Notes under the pieces: generated by a model
The model's database searches: none
What the model saw: the letters and a program-made list of their open reading frames with translations, nothing else
Told to the model about the DNA's origin: nothing
Source of the DNA: Nitrospirota bacterium
GTDB taxonomy: Bacteria > Nitrospirota_A > Leptospirillia > Leptospirillales > Leptospirillaceae
Assembly: GCA_027415455.1 (NCBI GenBank)
Contig: DAIBSV010000008.1
Coordinates: 1-29,216 of the forward strand
DNA: 29,216 nucleotides
Direction: 5' to 3'
Shown: in pieces, positions 1 through 7,445 of the stretch
Layout of the letters: each line of letters begins with the position of its first letter
How positions within the stretch are numbered: the first letter of the stretch is position 1
Translations under genes and position numbers: made by a program

Positions 1-354
1 CCGGAGCAGGGTCTCCGAGACGGCGTTGATCTGGGCGATGGCCCCCGCGATGCTCTGGCCCTGGTGAAAATAGACCTTGATCAGCCCCGTGCCGTTGATC
101 GACTCCGACTCGATGCGGCTGATGCCGTTGACGGTGGTCGAGTAGGCCCTCTCGGCGATCAGGACGATCCGCTCCTCCATGTCGAGGGCGGAGAGGCCGG
201 GGTAGTTCCAGACGACGTTGACGACCGGAATGTCGATCACCGGGAAGATGTCGAGCTTCATCCGGAAGAAGGCGAGGGTGCCTGCGATGAAGATGACGGC
301 CGCGAGCACAAAGACGCTGTAGGGCCGTTTCATGGCGATGCGTACGAGCCACAT
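1..354 (-). CDS. RND-family efflux transporter, N-terminal fragment
   Basis: This is the first 118 residues of an inner-membrane RND (AcrB/MexB/CzcA-type) pump; the rest lies beyond the left edge. The start MWLVRIAMKRPYSVFVLAAV gives the usual cytoplasmic stub and first membrane helix. It is followed by the family segment DIFPVIDIPVVNVVWNYPG and then the porter-domain pattern ending SINGTGLIKVYFHQGQSI. RND pumps use the proton gradient to export drugs, solvents or metals together with a periplasmic adaptor and an outer-membrane channel. No adaptor gene precedes it here, so any adaptor would have to lie downstream or elsewhere. The ATG at 354 follows a weak AAGGA about 12 nt upstream. The substrate cannot be told from this fragment. 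Sure of the superfamily, not of the subfamily. Confidence 0.9.
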   Translation of the reverse strand, partial: MWLVRIAMKRPYSVFVLAAVIFIAGTLAFFRMKLDIFPVIDIPVVNVVWNYPGLSALDMEERIVLIAERAYSTTVNGISRIESESINGTGLIKVYFHQGQSIAGAIAQINAVSETLLR

Positions 355-426
355 ATCCGGAGGCGATCCTTGTCATCGGGAGAGGAGAGCGGGACAAGGC
401 CCTTCTCCTTCGATTGATTGATTGAT

Positions 427-443
427 CAACCAAAATTCGGTTG
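427..443. promoter_or_regulatory. Candidate repressor operator upstream of the RND gene
   Basis: A 17-nt dyad, CAACC-N7-GGTTG, sits just downstream of the predicted transcription start of the RND gene, the position of a classic repressor site. It directly abuts a short run of GATT repeats (412-427). Many RND pumps are controlled by TetR or MarR proteins binding such dyads; no regulator gene is visible next to it. The function is inferred from position and symmetry only. Confidence 0.3.
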
Positions 444-453
444 TTTTCAAACC

Positions 454-482
454 ATTCTATACCCGCATGGCTGCGAGGTCCA
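454..482 (-). promoter_or_regulatory. Possible promoter of the RND gene
   Basis: On the minus strand TGGACC (477-482; 4 of 6 to the sigma-70 -35 box) and TAGAAT (454-459; 5 of 6 to the -10 box) are 17 nt apart. Transcription would start near 447 and leave a leader of about 90 nt before the ATG at 354. Plausible but unproven. Confidence 0.35.
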
Positions 483-488
483 GAGGAG

Positions 489-540
489 GGGGATCGGCCA
501 TCCGATCCCCGGGGAAGAGGAAAGCCGCCTACTGGCGGCT
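489..540 (-). terminator. Tandem hairpins ending the DUF3105-like gene
   Basis: Reading leftward, GCCGCC-AGTA-GGCGGC (524-539) is followed by the pyrimidine run TTTCCTCTT, and the gene's TAG stop falls in the stem-loop. A second perfect 9-bp hairpin with a 4-nt loop lies at 489-510. Together they probably separate this gene from the RND transcript. The U-tract is imperfect. Confidence 0.55.
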
Positions 541-1242
541 GTTCCGGTCGTTTCCGAGCCAGGCGGTGATGAAGGCCTTGATGGCCTGTTCGTCGAAACG
601 GTCCAGCATTTCGAGGCGGGTCCAGGCGGTGAGGGCGATCTTGTTTTTTCCGATCGTGGGATTGGGGGCGATCAGGACCGCCTTGCCCATCTCCATGGCC
701 ATCTGGGGATTGTAGGTGTCGAAGGAGCGGGAGATTTCCGTGAGCTTTTTGACGAGGGAGGGGCAGGTGCAGTTGTACTGGATCAGGACATTGCCGTGCT
801 CCAGGAGGTGGGCCTGGATGGCATTGGAGAGGGGCGTCTTCGAGACATAGCCGTCGGCGAAGACCTCCTCGTGGGGGCCGGAGGTGGGGGGATTGCTGTT
901 GTACCTGAAGTCCTTCAGGCGGGACTCGTCCCAGTGGGCATGTCCCTGGGAGGGGTAGAAGGTTCCGGGCCCCTGGATGGTCGGGGTTGCCGACGCGGGA
1001 GCCTGGCCCCCCCCGGAGGGGGCGGGGGCCGGAGCGGAGGCTGCGGGAGCCGCAGGGGCCGGGGGAGTGGATTGGGCGACGGTCGGAGCCTCGCCGCTCT
1101 TCTTAATGTGGGTGACATAGGCCGCGAAGGTTCCGACGATCAGGAGAACCGCGATCAGGGGCCAGCGGGAGGAAGGGGTCGAAGATCTGTTCAAGGCATT
1201 CTCCGGGATTGTGGTATGGGGTGTGGTGGTGTCCGGGGCCAT
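529..1242 (-). CDS. DUF3105-like membrane-anchored protein
   Basis: The protein has a short cytoplasmic N-terminus, one membrane helix (WPLIAVLLIVGTFAAYV, about residues 27-43), an Ala/Pro-rich linker (about 60-90), then a soluble domain facing the periplasm. The domain carries the motif YNSNPPTSGPH and later HLLEHGNVLIQY, both hallmarks of the DUF3105 family, whose function is unknown. Two cysteines in NCTCPS could bind metal or form a disulfide. The ATG at 1242 has no clear Shine-Dalgarno sequence. A TTG at 1194 has GGAG 6 nt upstream and would keep the membrane helix, so it may be the true start. A weak promoter (TTGCCG-17-TAGACT, about 1265-1293) precedes it, so it may be transcribed apart from the glycosyltransferase gene 186 nt upstream. 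Confidence 0.7.
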   Translation of the reverse strand: MAPDTTTPHTTIPENALNRSSTPSSRWPLIAVLLIVGTFAAYVTHIKKSGEAPTVAQSTPPAPAAPAASAPAPAPSGGGQAPASATPTIQGPGTFYPSQGHAHWDESRLKDFRYNSNPPTSGPHEEVFADGYVSKTPLSNAIQAHLLEHGNVLIQYNCTCPSLVKKLTEISRSFDTYNPQMAMEMGKAVLIAPNPTIGKNKIALTAWTRLEMLDRFDEQAIKAFITAWLGNDRNSRQ

Positions 1243-1428
1243 CGGGAACCCGCAAATTTCTATCAGTCTACAGATCGGGGGAAAAGACGGCAAGAACCCC
1301 GGGTCTCGCTCCGGGTCGGGGCCGGGCGGAAAATTCTTCCCGCCATTCGGAGAGCGGCCTGTGGTCCAGCTTCTGTCGCTTCGGCGGGATCCTCCGGGAG
1401 CTTGGGCCTGATCTCGGAAAGCAGGAAC

Positions 1429-2199
1429 TCACGAATCCCGGACGACGGACAGGTCCCGTTCGAAGACGGGGATCTTCCGGCAGTGTGTCGTACTTTCCCC
1501 GGGGCCGAGTCCCGCGAAAAGGCGAAAAAGATGGAGGATGTAATCGACCTGGGCCCGGGCGGACATCTTGGAGGTTCCGAGGTCCCGGGCCCGGAAGCGG
1601 TAGGGGATTTCCACGACCCGTCCGTAGCATCCCCGGACGAGGATCTCGATCAAAATCTTCCAGCTCCCCGCGTCGAAGCGGAGCCCCTCCAGAATCTCCC
1701 GGCGAAGCATGAAGACCCCCCCGGTCGGATCGGAGGCGGGACGGACCCGGGAGAGGAGAATCCGGGCCAGGAGGCGCGCCACGAGGGAGACGAGCTTCCT
1801 GGGGAGGGTGAGCCCCCCGTCGCTTCCCCCTGGGAGGAAGCGCGAAGGGATGACCAGATCGGCTCCCCGGTCGATCCGCTCCATCATGGAGGGAATCAGG
1901 GAGGGGGGATGCTGGAGATCCCCGTCCATCACCGCAACCACCGATCCGCGGGCTTCGGCCATGCCCCGGACGATCGCCGAGCCGAGTCCCCGTTCGCCGG
2001 ATCTGTGGAGGAAGCGGACGACGGGATTCTCCCGGGCGAGGGCTTCGAGGAGACGGGGTGTGGAGTCGGTGCTGTCGTCGATGAAGAGAATTTCGTAGTC
2101 GCGTCTGCCGGCCTTTTGCATTTCCCGGCAGACGGCCGAGACGAGAAGGGCGGCGTTCTCCCCCTCGTTGAAGGTGGGAACGACGAGGGTGAGTGTCAT
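1429..2199 (-). CDS. Family 2 glycosyltransferase (polyprenol-phosphate mannosyl/glucosyltransferase-like)
   Basis: 256 residues with a GT-A fold of the GT2 family. The N-terminus TLVVPTFNEGENAALLV is the nucleotide-binding start. EILFIDDSTDST and VVAVMDGDLQHPP give the metal-binding aspartates, and the DGDLQHPP signature closely resembles dolichol- or polyprenol-phosphate mannose synthases. SDPTGGVFMLRREIL and LGTSKMS are typical later motifs. No C-terminal membrane helices are seen, as in single-domain DPM1-type enzymes. It would charge undecaprenyl phosphate with a hexose from a nucleotide sugar at the cytoplasmic membrane face. Its ATG overlaps the thiE stop by 4 nt (ATGA), so translation is probably coupled. 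The donor sugar cannot be assigned. Confidence 0.85.
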   Translation of the reverse strand: MTLTLVVPTFNEGENAALLVSAVCREMQKAGRRDYEILFIDDSTDSTPRLLEALARENPVVRFLHRSGERGLGSAIVRGMAEARGSVVAVMDGDLQHPPSLIPSMMERIDRGADLVIPSRFLPGGSDGGLTLPRKLVSLVARLLARILLSRVRPASDPTGGVFMLRREILEGLRFDAGSWKILIEILVRGCYGRVVEIPYRFRARDLGTSKMSARAQVDYILHLFRLFAGLGPGESTTHCRKIPVFERDLSVVRDS

Positions 2200-2846
2200 G
2201 CGGGGGAGGAGGGCGGCGCCGAAGCCAGAAGCCCGAGAAAGACTCCGAGGAGCCCGACCGGGTCGCCGGTCCGGGTGAGAACCCCGCTCACGGCCAGGGT
2301 GTCGGCCCCGGCGGCGAAAACCTCCCGGGCGTTGTCCGGGACGATCCCGCCGATGGCGACCAGGGGAAGGGGGGTGAGCGCGCGTGTTTCTGCGAGGGCG
2401 CCGGGGCCCCGTGAAGGGATTTCCGTCTCCTTCGTCCGGGTGGGAAAGATCGGACCCACCCCCAGATAGTCGGGACCCACGGTGAGGGCTCTCTGTACTT
2501 CGGGGAGGTTGTGGGTCGAGATCCCCAGATGGAAGCCGGGACGTGGGCGGACGAAGGAGGGCTCCAGGGCCGAGAGATCGGTCTGTCCAAGGTGAACGCC
2601 GTCGGCTCCCGAGAGAATGGCGATATCGGTCCGGTCGTTGACGGTGAAGAGGCACCCGGTCTCCCGGGTCCACCCGCGGATTTTTTCGGCGATGTCGAAG
2701 AGGGCCCGGTCGTCGAGGGCCTTGTCGCGAAGCTGGAACCAGGGAAGTCCGGCGTCGAGGAGATCCCGGAGGCGGCGCTCGAAGGCGTCGGCATCCGAAA
2801 AGTCTTGGGTTCCGGCGAGATAGAGAAGTCGGGGAAAGGCGGTCAT
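2196..2846 (-). CDS. thiE: Thiamine-phosphate synthase
   Basis: ThiE joins HMP-pyrophosphate and thiazole phosphate (or its carboxylated form) to give thiamine phosphate in the cytosol. The 216-residue protein has the family's TIM-barrel motifs in order: QLRDKALDDR for diphosphate binding, FTVNDRTDIA, ADGVHLGQTDL, GISTHN, GVGPIFPTRTKE and VAIGGI near the C-terminal phosphate site. Length is normal. It starts 15 nt after accC and overlaps the glycosyltransferase by 4 nt, so it sits inside the long minus-strand operon. No other thiamine genes and no TPP riboswitch were seen nearby, so it may be expressed with the fatty-acid genes rather than under thiamine control. Confidence 0.95.
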   Translation of the reverse strand: MTAFPRLLYLAGTQDFSDADAFERRLRDLLDAGLPWFQLRDKALDDRALFDIAEKIRGWTRETGCLFTVNDRTDIAILSGADGVHLGQTDLSALEPSFVRPRPGFHLGISTHNLPEVQRALTVGPDYLGVGPIFPTRTKETEIPSRGPGALAETRALTPLPLVAIGGIVPDNAREVFAAGADTLAVSGVLTRTGDPVGLLGVFLGLLASAPPSSPA

Positions 2847-2861
2847 CGTCTTACCGGCGAT

Positions 2862-4259
2862 TCATTCGTCGGCGTCGGCGGGGGTGCTTGCGGATTCCTG
2901 GGCGCGCCTCTCCATGAAATGCTCCACGAAGGAGGTGGAGTAGCGGCCGGAGCGGAAGGTGGGATCCCGGAGCACCTCCAGATGGAAGGGGATGGTGGTC
3001 TTGATCCCCTCGACCCGCATCTCGGAGAGCGCCCGGAACATGCGGTCCATCGCCTCCTCCCGGTTTCGTCCGGTGGCGATCACCTTGGCCACGAGGCTGT
3101 CGTAGTGCGGAGGGATGACCGCGCCCTGGTAGGCGGCGGTGTCGATCCGGATCCCGGGTCCTCCGGGCAGGACGAGACGGGTGATGGTTCCGGGCGAGGG
3201 GGTGAAGGTCCAGGGATCCTCCGCGTTGATCCGGCATTCGATCGCGTGGCCCTCGGGCCGGGCCGGGGGCGAGGGAATGGGTTCCCCCAGCGCCACCTGG
3301 ATCTGGGCCTTCACCAGATCGTAGCGGAAGATCGATTCGGTCACCGGATGCTCCACCTGGATGCGGGTGTTCATTTCGATGAAAAAGAAGCGCTCCTCCG
3401 GGTCCACAAGAAACTCTACCGTTCCGGCGTTCACGTAGTCCGCCGCTTTCGAGGCGGCGATGGCCGCCTGGCTCATGGCCGAGCGCAGGGCCGCCGTGAT
3501 GAAGGGGGAGGGGGCCTCCTCCAGAAGCTTCTGGTGACGACGCTGGATGGAACAGTCCCGCTCCCCGAAGGTCAGGATCTCCCCTTTCCCGTCCCCCAGC
3601 ACCTGGATCTCGATGTGGCGCGGGTTGATGAAGAAGCGCTCGATGTAGACCTCCTTGTTCCCGAAAGCCTGCAGGGCTTCGGTCTGGGCGGTCTGGAAGG
3701 CGTTCGAGAACTCCTCGGGGGAGGTCACGATCCGCATCCCCCGTCCTCCTCCGCCCCCGGAGGCCTTGATGATGAGGGGGTAGCCGATTTCGGAGGCGAC
3801 GTCGAGGCCGTCGGATTCGGAGGAGATGGTTCCGATGCTGCCCGGGACAACGGGGACTCCCGCCTCCCTCATCAGCGCCTTGGCCCGCGCCTTGTCCCCC
3901 ATGAGGGAGATCGTCTCCGGCGAGGGGCCGATGAAGACGATCCCCGCGGCGTGGCAGATTTCGGCGAAGTGGGCATTTTCCGAGAGAAATCCGTATCCTG
4001 GATGGATGGCGTCCGCCTGGGAGATCTCGGCGGCGCTGATGATGTTGGGGATGTTCCGGTAGCTCCCGTGCCCTTCGGGAGGGCCCACGCAGACGGCCTC
4101 GTCGGCCATCTGGACATGGAGGGCGTTCCTGTCGGCGGTCGAGTATATGGCGACCGTGGCCAGCCCGAGGTCGCGGCATGCCCGGATCACCCGGACGGCG
4201 ATTTCGCCCCGGTTTGCCACCAGAACCTTTCTGAAGAGCCGTTTGGCGGGGGTGGCCAT
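2862..4259 (-). CDS. accC: Acetyl-CoA carboxylase, biotin carboxylase subunit
   Basis: AccC carboxylates the biotin on AccB using ATP and bicarbonate, the first half-reaction of malonyl-CoA synthesis for fatty acids. The 465-residue protein shows the N-terminal preATP-grasp segment KVLVANRGEIAVRVIRAC, the glycine-rich ATP-binding loop KASGGGGGRGMR, the catalytic stretch FIEMNTRIQVEHPVTE and a biotin-carboxylase C-terminal domain (GHAIECRINAEDP). Length matches the bacterial family (about 450). Its ATG overlaps the accB stop by 1 nt (TGATG), indicating coupled translation. The carboxyltransferase subunits accA and accD are not in this window. The C-terminus beyond the conserved domain is a short acidic tail. 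Confidence 0.97.
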   Translation of the reverse strand: MATPAKRLFRKVLVANRGEIAVRVIRACRDLGLATVAIYSTADRNALHVQMADEAVCVGPPEGHGSYRNIPNIISAAEISQADAIHPGYGFLSENAHFAEICHAAGIVFIGPSPETISLMGDKARAKALMREAGVPVVPGSIGTISSESDGLDVASEIGYPLIIKASGGGGGRGMRIVTSPEEFSNAFQTAQTEALQAFGNKEVYIERFFINPRHIEIQVLGDGKGEILTFGERDCSIQRRHQKLLEEAPSPFITAALRSAMSQAAIAASKAADYVNAGTVEFLVDPEERFFFIEMNTRIQVEHPVTESIFRYDLVKAQIQVALGEPIPSPPARPEGHAIECRINAEDPWTFTPSPGTITRLVLPGGPGIRIDTAAYQGAVIPPHYDSLVAKVIATGRNREEAMDRMFRALSEMRVEGIKTTIPFHLEVLRDPTFRSGRYSTSFVEHFMERRAQESASTPADADE

Positions 4260-4723
4260 CAGGAGGCTTCTTCCGCCTTCGTGTCGACCTCGATGAGGGG
4301 AGTTCCATACTCCACCGGCTGGCCATTTTCGACGAGGAAGGCCCGAATCGTCCCCTCGAACTCGGATTCGATTTCGTTCATCAGTTTCATCGCCTCGATG
4401 ATGCAGAGGATCTGCCCCTTGGCGACGGCGCTTCCGACCTCCACGTAAGGGGCGGCATCCGGGGAGGAGGAGCGGTAGAAGGTGCCCACGATGGGGGATG
4501 TGATGGTCCGCACCGATCCTGGACGGGCGGGCTGGGGCGCGACGGGGAGGGGAGCCTTGCTCCCCGTCATGGGAAGCTCTCCGGGTTCGGAGATCGCCTG
4601 GAAGGATCCCTGGAAGGGGGAGCGCTGGATCCGGAGACGGGCCCCGTCCCGCTCGAACTCGAACGAGAGCAGGTTGTGCTCCCGGGCGAGCTCCAGGATC
4701 TCCCTGATATCCTCATTGTTCAT
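4259..4723 (-). CDS. accB: Acetyl-CoA carboxylase, biotin carboxyl carrier protein
   Basis: AccB carries the biotin that shuttles carboxylate between AccC and the AccA/AccD carboxyltransferase. The 154-residue protein has an N-terminal helix-rich part (MNNEDIREILELAREHNL), a Pro/Ala linker and a C-terminal biotinyl domain with the signature IEAMKLMNEI, in which Lys113 is the biotinylation site. Length matches E. coli AccB (156). The ATG at 4723 was chosen because homologs begin with this helix; in-frame codons upstream would overlap efp. It lies 28 nt after efp and overlaps accC by 1 nt. Confidence 0.95.
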   Translation of the reverse strand: MNNEDIREILELAREHNLLSFEFERDGARLRIQRSPFQGSFQAISEPGELPMTGSKAPLPVAPQPARPGSVRTITSPIVGTFYRSSSPDAAPYVEVGSAVAKGQILCIIEAMKLMNEIESEFEGTIRAFLVENGQPVEYGTPLIEVDTKAEEAS

Positions 4724-4751
4724 GGAATGGAGCCCTCGCTGTAGGATGCCC

Positions 4752-5327
4752 TCAATTTGCGGCCCGAACCCGTTCGATGTACTCCGACGTCCGCGTGTCC
4801 ACCTTGATAACATCCCCTTCCTGGAGATGGAAGGGAACCTTGACCGTGGCCCCGGTTTCGACCTTGGCCGGCTTGGAGCCGCCCGAGGCCGTATCCCCCT
4901 TCCGGGCGGGGTCGGTTTCGACGATGGCCAGTTCCACGAAGGTCGGAAGGTCGATCGTGATTGGCTTGTCCTTGTAGAAGAGAATGCTGACCGGCATCTG
5001 CTCCTTCAGGAAAAGGATCCGGTCACCCAGTTCCTTTTTCGTCAGGGTGGTCTGCTCGTAGGTGTCGGTGTCCATGAAGATGTAGTCCTCGCCCTGGGCG
5101 TACAGGAACTGCATGGACTTTTCCTCGACATCGGGGACGTCGAATTTTTCGCCCGAGCGGAAGGTCCGCTCGATGACCAGGCCGGTCTTCATGTTTTTGA
5201 GCTTGGTCCGGACGAAGGCGCCGCCCTTTCCCGGCTTGACGTGCTGGAATTCGACGATGAAATAGGGTTCCCCGTCCACTTCGAGTCTTGCTCCACCGCG
5301 AAAATCGCTGGTGACAATAACGGCCAT
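4752..5327 (-). CDS. efp: Translation elongation factor P
   Basis: EF-P rescues ribosomes stalled at proline runs by entering the E site. The 191-residue protein has the three expected beta-barrel domains: an N-terminal KOW-like domain, a middle OB domain and a C-terminal OB domain ending VPFHLQEGDVIKVDTRTSEY. The tip loop is KPGKGGAF with Lys34 at the position that many bacteria modify by lysylation or other chemistry. No epmA or epmB gene is in the window, so the modification state is unknown. A good AAGGAG lies 5 nt before the ATG, and a perfect hairpin (5344-5360) stands just upstream of it. The order aroQ-efp-accB-accC is common in bacteria. Confidence 0.97.
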   Translation of the reverse strand: MAVIVTSDFRGGARLEVDGEPYFIVEFQHVKPGKGGAFVRTKLKNMKTGLVIERTFRSGEKFDVPDVEEKSMQFLYAQGEDYIFMDTDTYEQTTLTKKELGDRILFLKEQMPVSILFYKDKPITIDLPTFVELAIVETDPARKGDTASGGSKPAKVETGATVKVPFHLQEGDVIKVDTRTSEYIERVRAAN

Positions 5328-5343
5328 GCATTCTCCTTGATTT

Positions 5344-5360
5344 CTCCGGATCGTCCGGAG
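5344..5360. other. Perfect hairpin between aroQ and efp
   Basis: CTCCGGA-TCG-TCCGGAG is a perfect 7-bp stem with a 3-nt loop placed between the aroQ stop and the efp ribosome-binding site. There is no U-tract, so it is unlikely to be an intrinsic terminator. It could stabilise or process the mRNA so that efp, accB and accC are expressed at a different level from aroQ. Confidence 0.5.
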
Positions 5361-5373
5361 GGTTGGTTGGTCT

Positions 5374-5838
5374 TCAGGGGAGCGTGGTCTTCGGCGTCCG
5401 GTTTTCGAGCCAGTCGAGAAGGCCCAGAATGCCCAGTCGATAGACGGCGGGCCCCAGCCCTCCGATCACGCCGACGGCGATGTCGCTTATCAGGCTTTTG
5501 TGCCGGAAGGATTCCCGGCGGTATACGTTCGACAGATGCACTTCGACAACGGGGAGGCCCACGGAAAGGAAAGCATCCCGGATCGCCACGCTCGTATGCG
5601 TGTACGCTCCCAGGTTCGCCACGACGCCGTCGGTCCCGTCGTCTCCGGCCTGGTGGATCCGGTCGATCAGGCCCCCCTCGTGATTCGACTGGTAGAAGAC
5701 GGGGGAAAAGCCGTCCCGCGCCCCCATCCGGACGATCTCCCCATGGATCTCATCGAGGGTTTTCCTTCCGTACTGGTCGGGCTCCCGGCTTCCGAGGCGG
5801 CTCAGGTTCGGGCCCTGGAGGATCAATATCTGCCTCAC
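5374..5838 (-). CDS. aroQ: Type II 3-dehydroquinate dehydratase
   Basis: AroQ dehydrates 3-dehydroquinate to 3-dehydroshikimate in the shikimate pathway and works as a cytosolic dodecamer. The 154-residue protein has LQGPNLSRLGSREPDQYG with the catalytic Tyr23, then YQSNHEGGLIDRIHQA, the substrate loop NLGAYTHTS (the usual NPGAYTHTS with Pro changed to Leu) and VVEVHLSNVYRRE with the catalytic His. The start is GTG at 5838, sharing GTGA with the stop of the TPR-roadblock gene, so the two are translationally coupled. The length is normal for the family. Confidence 0.95.
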   Translation of the reverse strand: MRQILILQGPNLSRLGSREPDQYGRKTLDEIHGEIVRMGARDGFSPVFYQSNHEGGLIDRIHQAGDDGTDGVVANLGAYTHTSVAIRDAFLSVGLPVVEVHLSNVYRRESFRHKSLISDIAVGVIGGLGPAVYRLGILGLLDWLENRTPKTTLP

Positions 5839-7280
5839 ACTCGGTCGCTCCTCCGGAAGGACTGGATCGCCTGGGAGACCAGAAGCCGGCAGAGTCCCAC
5901 GTTCGCGCCGGGTTTCAAGGCCAGAAAGAGGGCCTCGTTTTGGTCGACGGGAAGGCCGTAGAGGACGGCGTGCTCCATCCAGACGACCGTTCCCGTAAGT
6001 TCGCCCCAGTTGAGCATGCGTGTCATGTCGGTGACGGCCCGGACGATTTCGACCCCCTCGGCGGCCAGAACGTCCGCCCAGTGGCCGGTGTCGCTTGCCT
6101 CGGCGGACAGTCCGTCCAGAGTCATCCGGACGTATCCGATCATATCCCGTCCCATCCGGTCCCGGATCCTTTCGATGATCGCCCCCGTCAAACCTTCGGC
6201 CACGATGGGAGAGGCGGGGGAGGGTGCCCGAACGGGTTCCCCGGCAGGGCCCGGGGACTCGAGTGAACGGGCCGGTTCGGCTTGCATTTCGGGCTCTTCC
6301 GGGATTTCCCTCGCGGAAACCGGGGAAACCGTTTCCATCGCTTCCGGCTCTTCCAGATCCGGCAAAGGCGCCGGGGGAGCCACAGGGAGCGGTTCGGGAA
6401 CCGGAACGGAGACGGTTTCGGAAACGTCCGGCCCGGTTAATCCGAGCCGGGTCTTCACCTGGCGGATCTTTTCCGGAAGAGAGGCGCTTTCGGGATCCCT
6501 TTCGAAAACCGCCTCGTAGATTTCGAGGGCCTCTTCGAGGTGGCCCTGGTCGGACAGAAGGTCTCCCATCGTCTCTGTCCGGGGAAGATGGGAGGCTGAA
6601 GCGGAGGCACCCGTCTGGATCTCGGGTTCGGCCTCGGGAATGGGGATCTCGGCGGCGTGGAGGAGTTCCGGTTCGGTGGTTTCAGGAGGAGCGGTCGCCT
6701 CCGGTTCTGTCGCCGCCACAGGAGCGGACGTTTCCGTTTCGGCGGGCGCCTTTGGCGTTTCGGAATCCTGGGCGAAAAGTTCGTGCGGCATCTCGACGAT
6801 CGTTTCTTCCGGCTCTTCCCGGAGCGGGGGAGCCTGCTCCCGCATGACGGAGGGCTGAGGGGCGGCTGTGGCTCCCTGGCTCTTCTCTTCGATTCTGGAC
6901 AAAACCTCGGTCATTTCCGGGTCGCCGGGGGAGAGGGCCATGGCGGCCTCGGCCATGGCCTTCGACTCCGCAATCCGATCCTTGTCCAGATAAAGCTCAG
7001 CGAGGTTCTTGAGGGCCAGCAGGTTGTCGGGGATCGTCCGGTTCACGAACTCGAACTGTTCGATCGCCCGGTCGGTCTCCCCCTCTTCCCGGAGAAGCTT
7101 TCCGTAGGCGATTCGCGCGGCCAGATAGTAGGGATAGTATTCCTCCCCGTTCTTCAGGAGCTCGAGCGCTTCCTTGCGGCGTCCGGCCTCGATGTAGGCC
7201 TCCGCCAGCTGAAGAAAGGAGCGGCTTTTCGGATTGGCCTTGATTCGCTCTTCCAGAACCTTCAGTTCATCCTGGTTCAT
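5835..7280 (-). CDS. TPR protein with C-terminal roadblock/LC7-like domain
   Basis: About 481 residues. Residues 1-135 form at least three tetratricopeptide repeats, for example FLQLAEAYIEAGRRKEALEL and LKNLAELYLDKDRIAESKAM. A Pro/Glu/Ala-rich linker follows (about 140-235), then another TPR-like pair (MGDLLSDQGHLEEALEIYEA), a second acidic proline-rich linker, and a C-terminal domain of about 115 residues. That domain ends EALFLALKPGANVGLCRLL, the pattern of roadblock/LC7 proteins, which regulate small Ras-like GTPases such as MglA. The ATG at 7280 has GGCGG 5 nt upstream; an ATG at 7292 is possible but has no ribosome-binding site. It is translationally coupled to aroQ. Its role is unknown; a scaffold for polarity or a surface apparatus is only an inference. 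Confidence 0.75.
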   Translation of the reverse strand: MNQDELKVLEERIKANPKSRSFLQLAEAYIEAGRRKEALELLKNGEEYYPYYLAARIAYGKLLREEGETDRAIEQFEFVNRTIPDNLLALKNLAELYLDKDRIAESKAMAEAAMALSPGDPEMTEVLSRIEEKSQGATAAPQPSVMREQAPPLREEPEETIVEMPHELFAQDSETPKAPAETETSAPVAATEPEATAPPETTEPELLHAAEIPIPEAEPEIQTGASASASHLPRTETMGDLLSDQGHLEEALEIYEAVFERDPESASLPEKIRQVKTRLGLTGPDVSETVSVPVPEPLPVAPPAPLPDLEEPEAMETVSPVSAREIPEEPEMQAEPARSLESPGPAGEPVRAPSPASPIVAEGLTGAIIERIRDRMGRDMIGYVRMTLDGLSAEASDTGHWADVLAAEGVEIVRAVTDMTRMLNWGELTGTVVWMEHAVLYGLPVDQNEALFLALKPGANVGLCRLLVSQAIQSFRRSDRV

Positions 7281-7415
7281 TAAAACCGCCATGTGAAAGG
7301 ATGACAAACCGGATCGGAAAGTCCCGCTCCTAAGACCGGAGAAGCAAGCGGGCCGGCGACAGGCCGCTTCGCCCGTCCTCCGGAATGAAATCCCGATCTT
7401 TCGCCGTGTTCTGCC

Positions 7416-7445
7416 AAAAAAACGCCCCTCCGTGAGGAAGCCGCT
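7416..7445 (-). terminator. Possible intrinsic terminator with U7 tract
   Basis: On the minus strand a hairpin around CTTCC-TCAC-GGAGG is followed by GGCG and seven T residues (plus-strand A run 7416-7422). The stem is short and has a G-U pair, but the U-tract is the best in this stretch. It would end a transcript starting near 7733, about 120 nt before the TPR-roadblock gene. Confidence 0.45.

Noticed and set aside
418..2469. 683-codon plus-strand open frame over the DUF3105, glycosyltransferase and thiE genes
   Set aside because: Low-complexity Gly/Arg/Asp-rich translation with no family likeness; it is the antisense shadow of well-supported minus-strand genes.
2511..4448. 645-codon plus-strand open frame opposite accC
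   Set aside because: Shadow of accC and thiE; no domain recognisable, and accC is certain.
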